Assembly: GCF_900105195.1 (NCBI RefSeq)
Contig: NZ_FNRX01000002.1
Location: 3,038,001-3,102,000, forward strand
Reading direction: 5' to 3'
DNA length: 64,000 nucleotides
From: Rhodococcus pyridinivorans
Lineage (GTDB): Bacteria > Actinomycetota > Actinomycetes > Mycobacteriales > Mycobacteriaceae
The translations under genes were made by a program, and so were the position numbers. The notes under the pieces were generated by a model. That model saw only the letters and a list, made by a program, of their open reading frames with translations, ran no database searches and was not told the origin of the DNA. This document shows positions 56,649-64,000 of this stretch, one piece after another; the first letter of the stretch is position 1; each line of letters starts with the position of its first letter.

Positions 56649-57974
56649 TCAGTCCGTCCGATGCTCCGCGGGATCCGCGGACCCCTCGGCGACGGCACGG
56701 AAACGTTCGAGGTCCTCCGGACGGAACTCGGGCCGGGCGACCACCGCGTCGACGAGCAGACGCAACTGGTGCTGCAAGGCCGGCACCGACCCGGTGCGCC
56801 CCTGCTCGGAGAGATGATCGATGAGCATGCGCAGCACCCGGGCGAGCGCCGTGGCCACGTGCAGCTGCGCCGAGCCGGCCTGCCGGATCTGTTTGAAGGC
56901 GTGCTCGATGTACTCGTCGGGCGACAGGATCCACGGACGCAGCAGAATCCGGCCGTCCGCACCCCCGATCGCCGGCACCGGACTGTCGGTGACCAGCAGG
57001 GTGCGCAGCAGACTGCCGAGCCGGAGCACCACCTCGGTGGCGGTCGTCGGGTCGTTGATCGCCTGGCTCAGTGCGCGCAGCGCGATGTCGACGAGTTGCC
57101 GCAGCGCGAAGTCCACGTCCTGTTGCATGGTGCGCGTATTCGAGATCTCCACGGCCGCCTCGAGCCGCCGCAGGACCACCGCCCGTTCCGGCTTCGGATG
57201 GATCCGCAGCAGCGGTTCCCCGCAGTGAATGTACGCGCCGGGACGCGTCTCCATCCGCACGACCGAACCCGGCGGTACCACGGCGAGAACGAGCTCGGCC
57301 GGCGCCTGGGTCACCCAGCCGTCGCGCCGGGCGTACACCGTCGCCCCCTCGGTGAAATCCGGCTCCGGCACCCGGTCGACGTGGATCTCGCCGCGCGAAC
57401 TCCGGCTCGTGTTCGAGATGACCTTCTCGGCCTCCGAGGCGATGCTGCGCACCACCTCCCCGACCTGCAGACCGTGGGCCAGCCGGTTGAGATAGGCGAT
57501 GATGAGCACCACGGTCGACACCGCGAGGACCACAGCGAGGGTGGTCGACAGTGTCGGGGCAGGTGCGGCGTCGTCCGCGCCGATGTGGCGCAGTGTCAGC
57601 ACGCAGTAGACGAAGGTCGCCACCAGCACCCCGATCACCGTCTGGCTGGCCCGATCCCGGATGAAGGACCGCATCACCCGCGGCGAGAACTGGCTGCTGG
57701 CCAACTGCAGGCTCACGACGGTCAACGAGAAGACGACGCCGGCGGTGGTGATCGTGGCACCCGCCACGGTGCTCAGCAGCCAGATCGCGGCGTTGCTGTT
57801 CATCTTCATGCCCCACGCGAAGGGGCCGAAGGTCCGATCGATGTAGCCGCTCACCTCCGCGAGCACGGCTCCGGCGACGACGACCAGCGCGGGCAGCGCG
57901 AACAGACTCTCCCGGAATCGGTATACGCCCGCGGCGATCCGCAACTGCATCCACGGTCTCGGCAGAGCACTCAT
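56649..57974 (-). CDS. DUF2254 family membrane protein
   Basis: 441 aa; ATG 57974 chosen (ATG 57992 also in frame, no clear ribosome site for either). The N-terminal 200 residues carry four hydrophobic segments (SLFALPALVVVAGAVLAEVS, IWLLSTVAGATITTAGVVFS, TVIGVLVATFVYCVLTL, TTLAVVLAVSTVVLIIAYLN) and the family motif SLQLASSQFSPRVMRSFIRD. The C-terminal half is cytosolic or periplasmic, with ARRDGWVTQAPAE and DIALRALSQAINDPTTA. Function unknown; predicted integral membrane. Confidence 0.88.
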   Translation of the reverse strand: MSALPRPWMQLRIAAGVYRFRESLFALPALVVVAGAVLAEVSGYIDRTFGPFAWGMKMNSNAAIWLLSTVAGATITTAGVVFSLTVVSLQLASSQFSPRVMRSFIRDRASQTVIGVLVATFVYCVLTLRHIGADDAAPAPTLSTTLAVVLAVSTVVLIIAYLNRLAHGLQVGEVVRSIASEAEKVISNTSRSSRGEIHVDRVPEPDFTEGATVYARRDGWVTQAPAELVLAVVPPGSVVRMETRPGAYIHCGEPLLRIHPKPERAVVLRRLEAAVEISNTRTMQQDVDFALRQLVDIALRALSQAINDPTTATEVVLRLGSLLRTLLVTDSPVPAIGGADGRILLRPWILSPDEYIEHAFKQIRQAGSAQLHVATALARVLRMLIDHLSEQGRTGSVPALQHQLRLLVDAVVARPEFRPEDLERFRAVAEGSADPAEHRTD

Positions 57975-58109
57975 GTCGACCAAGCTAACCATCCGCAATC
58001 CGTACCGCGGGCACTCGCAGCGAGCTGTGGGCACACGCACCGGATGTCCCCTACGGCACGGTTACGGCAAGTCCATGAGATACTCGACGGACAATTGAAC
58101 AGCCACCGA

Positions 58110-58290
58110 ACCGCGGCGGGAGAGTCCCGCACACAGCGGGCGCCGAAGGAGCAACCTCCCCGGGAATCTCTCAGGCCCCCCAGACCGCCACGGCGAGGCT
58201 CCTCTGGAAAGCAACTCTTCCGGGTTCACCGAAGGTGTAAGCGGCTCCGTCCGCGAAAGCTCTCAGGTCCGATGACAGAGCGGGGAACGA
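58110..58290 (+). promoter_or_regulatory. Tandem glycine riboswitch
   Basis: Two consecutive glycine aptamers can be read. The first (about 58113-58192) has GCGGGAGAGTCCCGC, CGCCGAAGGAGCAA and GGGAATCTCTCAGGCCCCC. The second (about 58193-58285) has CCTCTGGAAAGCAACTCTTC, CACCGAAGGTGTAAGCGGC, and GCGAAAGCTCTCAGGTCCGA with GACAGAGCGGGG. These are the conserved GAGAG...CCGAAGG-GCAA...CTCTCAGG blocks of the glycine class in tandem form. The array ends about 50 nt before the EamA transporter start. In most bacteria it controls glycine cleavage genes; here it controls a transporter. Confidence 0.93.
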
Positions 58291-58339
58291 CAACACCCGC
58301 TGGTGCTCGTTTCGTGCACCCTGGACCCGAGGTAGACGT

Positions 58340-59347
58340 GTGACCGTTTCCCTGGGCGCGCCCCTGCGCGCCGATCATGCGCTGCTCGAGCAGCGCCCCG
58401 AAGTTGCACCGACCGAGTCGCGTGGCCCTGTTCTCCCTCCCTCCCCCGCCCCGAAGTCGCCGCCGCGTACGAACCGGCGACTCGGGATCGCCGCGATCGT
58501 GCTGTCCGCGACCGCGATGGGCGCCGCAGGATTGTTCGGCCGCAAGGCCACTCCCGAAGGCGCGGTGCTCGGTGAAGCACTCACGCTCGGGCGGATGGCG
58601 GTCGGAGCGATCGGCATGCTCGTCCTGATCGCGCTGTCCCGCCGCCTCGGACAGTTGCGCCGGACCCGCCTGTCCTGGTCGGTCGTCGGTGGCGGTGTGC
58701 TCCTCGGACTGTCCCTCGCGACCTATCTGTCCGCCACGGTGTTGACCGACCTGTCCCGTGCCGTGGTTCTCCATTACCTCGGCCCCGTCGTCGCGACGGC
58801 CCTCGCCCGGGTGTTCCTGAAGGAGAGGGTCGGTCGCCTCGACGCCCTGTCGATCGGCACGGCGTTCGCCGGCATGTTGCTCGCCGCCGGCCTGGTGGGC
58901 GGTGAATCGTCCGGGGGCGAGCACGAGACGCTGGGTACCGTGCTGGGCGCTGCCTCGGGAGTCTTCTACGGCGGGGCCCTGCTGTGCTACCGCTATCGCA
59001 CCGACATGCCGTCCGACGTCCGGTCCCTGTGGAACTTCGTCTTCGGCGCCGTCGCGGCAGGTGGGATGGTCGCGGTGACCCGACCCGACATGTCGGGGAT
59101 GACCGCGACGCACTGGTTGTGGGCCGGTGGGTTCTTCGTCGTCTGTGGTCTGTTCGCGCTGGGGCTGCTCGTCGTCGCAGGCAAGCACCTCCGCGCCGCG
59201 GAACTGTCCGGCCTGTCCTACCTCGAAGTCGTGGTCGCGCTGATGATCGGCATGGTCGCCTTCGGAGAGTCCGTGACCGCGCTCGCCGCCGCGGGCGCCG
59301 GTCTCATCGTGGTGGCGATGGCACTGCCGATGCTCGGCCGCCGATGA
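58340..59347 (+). CDS. EamA/DMT family transporter under glycine riboswitch control
   Basis: 335 aa from GTG 58340, with GAGGTAG upstream. After a 45-residue hydrophilic N-terminus there are ten membrane segments in two EamA repeats: IAAIVLSATAMGAAGLFGRK, LGLSLATYLSATVLTDLSRA, VVLHYLGPVVATALARVFL (repeat 1) and LGTVLGAASGVFYGGALLCY, LSGLSYLEVVVALMIGMVAF (repeat 2). DMT family members export metabolites, amino acids among them. The preceding tandem glycine riboswitch makes glycine, or a close product, the likely substrate, probably for export. The 3' end lies inside a 26-bp tandem duplication. Confidence 0.9.
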   Translation: MTVSLGAPLRADHALLEQRPEVAPTESRGPVLPPSPAPKSPPRTNRRLGIAAIVLSATAMGAAGLFGRKATPEGAVLGEALTLGRMAVGAIGMLVLIALSRRLGQLRRTRLSWSVVGGGVLLGLSLATYLSATVLTDLSRAVVLHYLGPVVATALARVFLKERVGRLDALSIGTAFAGMLLAAGLVGGESSGGEHETLGTVLGAASGVFYGGALLCYRYRTDMPSDVRSLWNFVFGAVAAGGMVAVTRPDMSGMTATHWLWAGGFFVVCGLFALGLLVVAGKHLRAAELSGLSYLEVVVALMIGMVAFGESVTALAAAGAGLIVVAMALPMLGRR

Positions 59348-59373
59348 CACTGCCGATGCTCGGCCGCCGATGA
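59322..59373 (+). repeat. Perfect 26-bp tandem duplication at the end of the EamA gene
   Basis: CACTGCCGATGCTCGGCCGC plus CGATGA occurs at 59322-59347 and again, unchanged, at 59348-59373. The first copy encodes the last residues and the stop codon; the second is untranslated and runs into the terminator. A recent slippage duplication. Confidence 0.9.
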
Positions 59374-59413
59374 CGAGTGGGAGGGCGCGCCGGTCGGCGC
59401 GCCCTCCCACTCG
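59374..59413. terminator. Strong bidirectional terminator between EamA and SPFH genes
   Basis: A perfect 18-bp stem (59374-59391 with 59396-59413; left arm CGAGTGGGAGGGCGCGCC) around the loop GGTC, between two convergent genes. It ends 13 nt before the SPFH stop. Confidence 0.88.
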
Positions 59414-59426
59414 TGATCGGTTTCCG

Positions 59427-60668
59427 TTACTGCTGTTGCGGCGGCTCGGCCGGCTGCTCGGATGCGTCGTTCGTCATCCAGCGCTGCGCCGGCGGCGTTG
59501 CGGGCAACGCCGACTGTACTTCACCGGCACCCCTCTGCGTCCCCTCCGTGGCGAGACCCGTCCGAACTGCGGGGTCGACCGGCTTGCGCGCGACCGCCTC
59601 GGCTTCGGCGACGGCCTGGGCCACCTCGGGATCGCGCTTGGTCGCGAACCAGTCCTCGACCTCGGCACTGTCGTCCTCGGGCCGTTGCAGTTCCTCGTCG
59701 ACAGGACTCGGCTCGAAGCGGAAGACGCCGTCCTCGCCGGGCGCGCCGAGCGTCCGCGCGAATCCTTCGAGCGCCTTGCCGAAGTCGCTCGGCACCACCC
59801 ACATCTTGTTCGCATCGCCCTGGGCCATCTGCGGCAGGGTCTGCAGGTACTGGTAGGCGAGCAGCTCCGGAGTGGGCTTGCCGGCCTTGATCGCGGCGAA
59901 GACCTTCTCGATGGACTTCGCCTCGCCCTGGGCCTCGAGGTAGCGCGCCGCGCGATCACCCTGCGCGCGCAGGATCCGCGACTGCCGGTCGGCCTCGGCT
60001 TCGAGGATCGCGGCCTGCTTCGCACCCTCGGCGGAGAGGATGCGCGACTGCTTGTCGCCCTCGGCGGTCTTGATCGCGGATTCACGGTGACCCTCGGCCG
60101 TGAGGATCATCGCGCGCTTCTCGCGGTCGGCCTTCATCTGCTTCTCCATCGATTCCTGGATCGACGGCGGCGGATCGATGCTCTTGAGTTCGACCCGGGC
60201 GACACGCAGGCCCCATCGGCCGGTCGCTTCGTCGAGCACACCGCGGAGCTGACCGTTGATGGAGTCGCGGGAGGTGAGCGTCTCCTCGAGGGTCATTCCG
60301 CCGACGACGTTGCGGAGCGTGGTGACGGTGAGCTGCTCGACCGCGGCGATGTAGTTGCTGATCTCGTAGACCGCCGCCTGCGGGTTCGTCACCTGGAAGT
60401 ACACGACCGTGTCGATGCTCAGCGTCAGGTTGTCCTGGGTGATGACCGGCTGCGGCGGGAACGAGACGACACGTTCGCGTAGATCGACCTTCGCGCGGAT
60501 ACGGTCGACGAAGGGCACCAGGAAGGTGAGCTGACCCGACGCCGTCCGGTAGTACCGGCCGAGACGTTCGATGACCGCGGCCTCCGCTTGCGGTACCAGC
60601 GATACCGATTTGGCCACGACCACCACGACCAGTGCCACCACTACGGCGAGCACGATCAGAGCTTCCAT
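59427..60668 (-). CDS. SPFH/band 7 (stomatin-like) protein
   Basis: 413 aa. An N-terminal membrane anchor (LIVLAVVVALVVVVVAKSVS) leads into the SPFH domain: AEAAVIERLGRYYRTASGQL, FVDRIRAKVDLRERVVSFPP, TLSIDTVVYFQVTNPQAAVY and GRWGLRVARVELKSIDPP. A long Ala/Glu/Arg/Lys coiled coil follows (about 185-265, ESAIKTAEGDKQSRILSAEG), then a variable acidic, Pro/Gln-rich tail. SPFH proteins form ring or cage scaffolds in membranes and quality-control complexes. It forms a two-gene operon with the NfeD gene upstream (2-nt gap), the usual partner. ATG 60668. Confidence 0.93.
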   Translation of the reverse strand: MEALIVLAVVVALVVVVVAKSVSLVPQAEAAVIERLGRYYRTASGQLTFLVPFVDRIRAKVDLRERVVSFPPQPVITQDNLTLSIDTVVYFQVTNPQAAVYEISNYIAAVEQLTVTTLRNVVGGMTLEETLTSRDSINGQLRGVLDEATGRWGLRVARVELKSIDPPPSIQESMEKQMKADREKRAMILTAEGHRESAIKTAEGDKQSRILSAEGAKQAAILEAEADRQSRILRAQGDRAARYLEAQGEAKSIEKVFAAIKAGKPTPELLAYQYLQTLPQMAQGDANKMWVVPSDFGKALEGFARTLGAPGEDGVFRFEPSPVDEELQRPEDDSAEVEDWFATKRDPEVAQAVAEAEAVARKPVDPAVRTGLATEGTQRGAGEVQSALPATPPAQRWMTNDASEQPAEPPQQQ

Positions 60669-60670
60669 CC

Positions 60671-61111
60671 TCAGACACCCCTCCACACGACGGCAGTCGC
60701 GCCGTCTATCTGCATCACTGTCACTGTCGTTCCCGGCCCGTACACCTCGGTGGCGTCCAGCGGCCTGGCGGTCCACACCTCACCGTCGATCTTCACGCGC
60801 CCGGAATGCTCCCCCACCTGCTCGAGGACCAACGCGTGCTTGCCCGGGAGAGCGTCGATCCCGGTGGGCAGAGCGGGCGGCTGGGAGTACCGGCGCCTCA
60901 GCATCGGCCGGACACCGAGCAGCAGAACCAGCGAGGTCACGGCGAAAATCACCGCGTCGATCCAGACGGGCAGATCGGTCACCGCGGAGACACCGCCGGT
61001 GACGAGCGCTGCACCGCCGAGCATCAGCAGCGCGAAATCGCCCGTGAGCGCTTCGCCGGCCGCCAACGCCACTCCGGCGATCAACCAAATCAATGCGGCC
61101 ACGATCACCAT
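60671..61111 (-). CDS. NfeD family membrane protein
   Basis: 146 aa, the short NfeD type without ClpP-like protease. The N-terminal half has three hydrophobic segments (VIVAALIWLIAGVALAAGEA, FALLMLGGAALVTGGVSAV, WIDAVIFAVTSLVLLLGVRP). The C-terminal OB-fold domain reads GIDALPGKHALVLEQVGEHS and GRVKIDGEVWTARPL. NfeD proteins partner with SPFH proteins, here the next gene, in membrane organisation. First gene of that operon. Confidence 0.9.
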   Translation of the reverse strand: MVIVAALIWLIAGVALAAGEALTGDFALLMLGGAALVTGGVSAVTDLPVWIDAVIFAVTSLVLLLGVRPMLRRRYSQPPALPTGIDALPGKHALVLEQVGEHSGRVKIDGEVWTARPLDATEVYGPGTTVTVMQIDGATAVVWRGV

Positions 61112-61341
61112 CGAACCACAAATCGGACATCCTGGCAGATGCCCTGGTGGAGGAAGCGGTCTTGGCCCCTCGTCCTCGAGGCTGCTTTCCGCAGGGAAGA
61201 TCTCAGGTCGGTAATTCTATATTCTTCGGCTTTCCGTCCTGACCGGAATGTCACCCCGGCTTCATAAGTGGAGGCAACCGAAACACATCCTTTTGCCGTT
61301 GTGAAATCGGTGATACCGTCCCCGAACTACCGGCATCACCC

Positions 61342-61839
61342 CCGCGCGTTCACTCCTCGTGGGAGCTCGATCAGCTCGTCACGCGGTTCCACGCGGCCAT
61401 CGACGACATCGAGGACCCGTACGAGCGCGCCGTCGAATGGATCGTCGAAGCGGTCCGCACCGTTCGTTACCACCCGGTCGCACGACGATTCGTCGACAAC
61501 GAAGCCGCCCTCCCCCTCCACCGACAGCTGATGTCCGCATCCGTTCCCCAGGCTTCGCACCCGAGGAGTCCGGCAATGGAAGTCACTCCCGCACAGCGCG
61601 TTCGCGCAAACATCGAGGACGATGTACCCTTCGCCGACCGCACCTTCGTCCGGTCGCCGGCAGACCGCCGCATCCGGCCGATGTTCCTGTTCCGGGCGCT
61701 GTCGCTCCAGGGCACCCACCCCACCGTCATGGTTGCGCTCGGTCAGCCCTCGTCGGGTTCGGTGACGAAGTCGACGAGGCGCTCCACGGCGCCGATGAGG
61801 TGCGATTCGAGATCGCGGAAGGAGTTCACGGCGTTGTAG
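61342..61839 (+). pseudogene. TetR-type regulator remnant (ligand-domain part only)
   Basis: An open plus-strand frame without a start codon. It reads SSWELDQLVTRFHAAIDDIE and DPYERAVEWIVEAVRTVRYH, then PVARRFVDNEAALPLHRQLM. This matches the first helices of TetR C-terminal ligand domains (ELDRAVAGIDDPAERL type). No HTH is encoded upstream; the interval 61112-61341 is AT-richer and holds no gene. After about 61530 the frame stays open but is less typical, and from 61743 it is antisense to the DUF3097 gene. So it is a truncated gene, possibly frameshifted near 61350. Confidence 0.4.
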
Positions 61840-62576
61840 ACGCGCCGCCAGCCGTCCTGCGGCGTGCCCCAGCCGAGTTCACGGCAGACGCCGGTCTTCC
61901 AGTCCTGTCCGCGCGGAATGGAGGGCCAGGTGTCGATGCCCACGGCCTTCGGTTTCACGGCCTGCCATACGTCGATGTAGGGATGGCCGGTGACCATCAC
62001 GTGCGGACCGAGATTCGCGGTGAGACGCTCCTCCTTGGACCCGGTGACGAGGTGGTCGGCGAGCACACCGACGCGCCGGCCCGGGCCGGGTTCGAACTCG
62101 GCCAGCCTGGCGCCGAGATTGTCGAGGCCCTCGAGTTGTTCGACGACCACGCCTTCGACCCGCAGGTCGTGCCCCCATACCCGTTCGACGAGGGCGGCGT
62201 CGTGCACGCCCTCCACCCAGATCCGGCTTCCCCGCGCCACGCGTGCGCGCAAACCCTCCACCCGGGTGGATCCCGAGGCGGATCTCGTCGGTGCGGAGGC
62301 GGGACGGATCTTCGGTTTGACGAGGGTGACGGGTGCTCCGTCGACCAGGAAGGCCGCGGGGCGCATCGCGAACAGACGGGTGCGTCCCTGCGCGTCCTCG
62401 AGCCGCACGAAGTCGCCGTCGTGGGTCTTCTCGATTCCCACGATCGCGCCGCACCAGCCGGATGCGGCGTCCTCGACGACGACGCCGCGCTCCGCTGCGA
62501 GTTCGGGAACGGCCTTCTTCTTGGTGCGGGCGTGACCGGCGTAGATGTCGCCGCCGTAGATATCGCGTGGGCTCAC
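61743..62576 (-). CDS. DUF3097 family protein
   Basis: 277 aa from GTG 62576, which lies 8 nt after a TAGGGT -10-like element (minus strand 62590-62585), consistent with a leaderless start. The protein opens SPRDIYGGDIYAGHARTKKK. The body has SGWCGAIVGIEKTHDGDFVR, SRIWVEGVHDAALVERVWG (Toprim-like acidic motif region, about 120), VGVLADHLVTGSKEERLT and VMVTGHPYIDVWQAVKPKA. A conserved actinobacterial family; a Toprim-like nucleic-acid-acting fold is plausible from E...DxD-type spacing but not proven. Divergent from the unknown gene at 62659. Confidence 0.85.
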   Translation of the reverse strand: MSPRDIYGGDIYAGHARTKKKAVPELAAERGVVVEDAASGWCGAIVGIEKTHDGDFVRLEDAQGRTRLFAMRPAAFLVDGAPVTLVKPKIRPASAPTRSASGSTRVEGLRARVARGSRIWVEGVHDAALVERVWGHDLRVEGVVVEQLEGLDNLGARLAEFEPGPGRRVGVLADHLVTGSKEERLTANLGPHVMVTGHPYIDVWQAVKPKAVGIDTWPSIPRGQDWKTGVCRELGWGTPQDGWRRVYNAVNSFRDLESHLIGAVERLVDFVTEPDEG

Positions 62577-62646
62577 GCCAGTCCACCCTAGGACATTGCG
62601 CGGGACCGCTCGCGCTGCCACGCCGGACCGCCGTGCGCGGTCGCCG

Positions 62647-62652
62647 TATGCT
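62647..62652 (+). promoter_or_regulatory. -10 element of a leaderless transcript
   Basis: TATGCT, ending 6 nt before GTG 62659, the spacing expected when transcription begins at the start codon. Confidence 0.5.
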
Positions 62653-62658
62653 TTCGGG

Positions 62659-63468
62659 GTGAGTTCTCCGAGCCTGACGCTGACCGTGTGGGCGGGGTCG
62701 TGGCTGTCCGGTCACGCCTCCCCCGACGATGTGATCGATGCGCTGCACGAGTGGGCGCCGATGCATCTCGTGGGTGCCCACGATGCGGCGACGGCCTCCG
62801 CGGCGGATCTGCCCGACAAGGGTGTCGCCGACGGTGCCGCCCTGCTGCTCACCCTGATCCGCCGCGTCGATTCCGCCGCCGGCGCCGGTCTGCATCTCGT
62901 CCTTCCCGCCCCGGGCGACGTCCGCGCGTTGCCTGCCGGTACGGCGTTCGCCTCCGCGGCGCTGGCTGCCGGTGAAGGCGTCGTCGTGGGAGCGCCCGGA
63001 ACCCCGGGGCTGGGTCTGGTACCCGTGATCGAGGGTCCGGACGTCCTACGGTGGAACGTCTTCACGCTGCCGGCGGTACCCGAGATCGCGGTCGACGGTG
63101 GTCTCGGTGCGGCCGAGTTCGCGATCCGCGAGGCGGTTCGTGATGCCGCCTCCGCGTTGAGCGGAATCCCGACGGTGGGCACCGACGGGCGCCGCACCGA
63201 TCCGCGGACGGAGATCGCCGAGAAGGTCGCCGAACTCGCGCGGCACCGCTATCCCCCGTCACTGCCCGCACGTGCCGTGCGCGTCCTCGACACCGCAGAC
63301 CAGGTCGCGGCGATCCTCACCGTGGCCGGTCGCGGAGGAGGTCTGCGGGCCGGTTCGGTGTCCGCCGCCACCGGCCGCGAGGGCGCGCTGCAGCCGCTGT
63401 GGGCCGCGGTCCGCGAGGCCCGCACCGGTGCGGTCGCGGCGGCTCTGCGGGCCGAGCACCATCACTGA
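62659..63468 (+). CDS. Hypothetical actinobacterial protein
   Basis: 269 aa from GTG 62659, probably leaderless. It starts SSPSLTLTVWAGSWLSGHAS and is Ala-rich (DGAALLLTLIRRVDSAAGAG, GTAFASAALAAGEGVVVGAP). It has no signal peptide or membrane helix and ends GAVAAALRAEHHH. The central region GPDVLRWNVFTLPAVPEIAV looks conserved. No family assigned; divergent neighbour of DUF3097, which suggests shared regulation at most. Confidence 0.75.
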   Translation: MSSPSLTLTVWAGSWLSGHASPDDVIDALHEWAPMHLVGAHDAATASAADLPDKGVADGAALLLTLIRRVDSAAGAGLHLVLPAPGDVRALPAGTAFASAALAAGEGVVVGAPGTPGLGLVPVIEGPDVLRWNVFTLPAVPEIAVDGGLGAAEFAIREAVRDAASALSGIPTVGTDGRRTDPRTEIAEKVAELARHRYPPSLPARAVRVLDTADQVAAILTVAGRGGGLRAGSVSAATGREGALQPLWAAVREARTGAVAAALRAEHHH

Positions 63469-63503
63469 CCGCGGCCGACAGTGCGCGTCGACTCCAGTGC
63501 GCG

Positions 63504-64000
63504 TCAACTCCGTTGCGCGGTGACCAACAGGTACTCCCAATTCATCGCTCCCCCACCGAGATCGTGACGTTGGGCGAGTTCGAGCAGGTCGAGATCGAGA
63601 GCCGCGACCCGATCGTGGTCGTCCGCGATGTTGCGGTACACCGCGATGGTGGGGCCGTAGGCGGACTTGAAGAACTCGCGGAAGTCCTCCCCGGTCGCGA
63701 AGCGTTCGACGCGCAGGTTCTCGGTGCGTGCCTGCAGGTCGGTGACACGGTCGCCGATCAGCTCGCGCACGTGCACCTCGTCGCCCCACAGCGGCGGCGG
63801 CTGTGCACCCGGCGGGGGCGGTGGCGCATACGGTTTCATCGTCGCGAACATCTGCCCGATGAAGCCGGTGGGGGTCCAGCTCAGTAGCCCGATACGTCCG
63901 CCCGGGCGGGTCACCCGGAGCAGTTCGTCGGCCGCGGCCCGGTGGTGGGGCGCGAACATCACTCCCACGCAAGAGATCACGGCATCGAAGCTCGCATCGT
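63504..64000 (-). CDS. Class I SAM-dependent methyltransferase, C-terminal part (cut by window edge)
   Basis: The visible end of a minus-strand gene whose start lies beyond 64000. It reads ASFDAVISCVGVMFAPHHRA, AADELLRVTRPGGRIGLLSW, then a Pro-rich loop (PYAPPPPPGAQPPPLWGDE) and VERFATGEDFREFFKSAYGP. The FDAVIS...LLRVTRPGGRI block is the strand-4/strand-5 region of UbiE-type methyltransferases; the SAM-binding GxGxG strand is outside the window. Substrate unknown. A short imperfect direct repeat (GTGCGCGTC-ACTCC, 63482-63511) overlaps its 3' end. Confidence 0.85.
   Translation of the reverse strand, partial: DASFDAVISCVGVMFAPHHRAAADELLRVTRPGGRIGLLSWTPTGFIGQMFATMKPYAPPPPPGAQPPPLWGDEVHVRELIGDRVTDLQARTENLRVERFATGEDFREFFKSAYGPTIAVYRNIADDHDRVAALDLDLLELAQRHDLGGGAMNWEYLLVTAQRS

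Noticed and set aside
63480..63511. Short direct repeat GTGCGCGTC-ACTCC as a regulatory element
   Set aside because: Two imperfect copies lying between convergent stops and inside a coding 3' end; no promoter nearby, so probably chance or minor slippage.
1..64000. CRISPR arrays, insertion sequences, prophage genes or rRNA
   Set aside because: No regularly spaced repeats, transposase/integrase motifs, phage structural genes or rRNA sequence were seen.

Overview
The window is high-GC actinobacterial chromosome, most likely a mycolic-acid actinomycete such as Rhodococcus. The signs are: a mycothiol ligase (mshC) with its usual small-gene neighbours, a methylmalonyl-CoA mutase operon with meaB, an iron-box-controlled heme uptake operon, a trans-acting enoyl-reductase-like protein, many GTG starts, and several genes whose start codon lies 6-8 nt after a TANNNT -10 element (leaderless transcripts). 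The genus is an inference; no rRNA or other marker is present.

Layout. 1-4.1 kb: 5' part of selO (runs off the left edge), a MurE-like ligase paralogue with an altered DNPR motif, a Tat-exported PhoD phosphatase, and a VOC protein. 4.2-5.8 kb: a minus-strand run of four small unrecognised genes, three of them broken by frameshifts. 5.9-13.2 kb: a divergent four-gene cassette of vWA/HxxxH protein, MoxR ATPase, unknown 454-aa protein with a leaderless 18-codon ORF in front, and on the other strand a SWIM-SNF2 helicase. 13.2-17.6 kb: mshC, SCO1664-type kinase-like protein, DUF3090, histidine phosphatase, uppP. 17.8-25 kb: aldo/keto reductase; iron-box-controlled hmuO-hmuT-hmuU-hmuV; beta-propeller lipoprotein, DUF5703 and pyrD. 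25-33 kb: PEBP and M20 genes, two identical tRNA-Leu(GAG) genes each with its own terminator, a PLDc_N protein, an SDR fused to a zinc-ribbon-like segment, UspA, DUF2784, an enoyl-reductase-like protein, then a cysteine-rich leader peptide in front of a TauE/SafE exporter. 33-34 kb: truncated, frameshifted lipoprotein and lysoplasmalogenase remnants. 34-39.3 kb: mutA-mutB-meaB. 39.4-55.2 kb: a DedA-like protein, a 4576-aa three-module NRPS and a divergent DUF6875 gene. 55.2-64 kb: SatD-like regulator pair, DUF2945, DUF2254, a tandem glycine riboswitch controlling an EamA transporter, an SPFH/NfeD pair, a TetR remnant, DUF3097, an unknown leaderless gene, and the 3' part of a methyltransferase.

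How parts work together. The heme operon binds (HmuT), imports (HmuU/V) and degrades (HmuO) heme under apparent IdeR/DtxR control. mutAB with meaB isomerise methylmalonyl-CoA/succinyl-CoA and protect the cobalamin enzyme. The NRPS reads as C-(C lobe)-A-T-C-A(nMT)-T-E-C-A-T-TE, predicting a tripeptide with a capped first residue and an N-methylated D-configured second residue. No MbtH, phosphopantetheinyl transferase or aryl-acid genes are in the window.

The most notable candidates are the SWIM-SNF2/MoxR/vWA cassette, the cysteine-rich leader before the TauE gene, the glycine riboswitch on an EamA exporter, and the stand-alone NRPS with an extra condensation C-lobe. No CRISPR array, insertion sequence, integrase or rRNA was seen.
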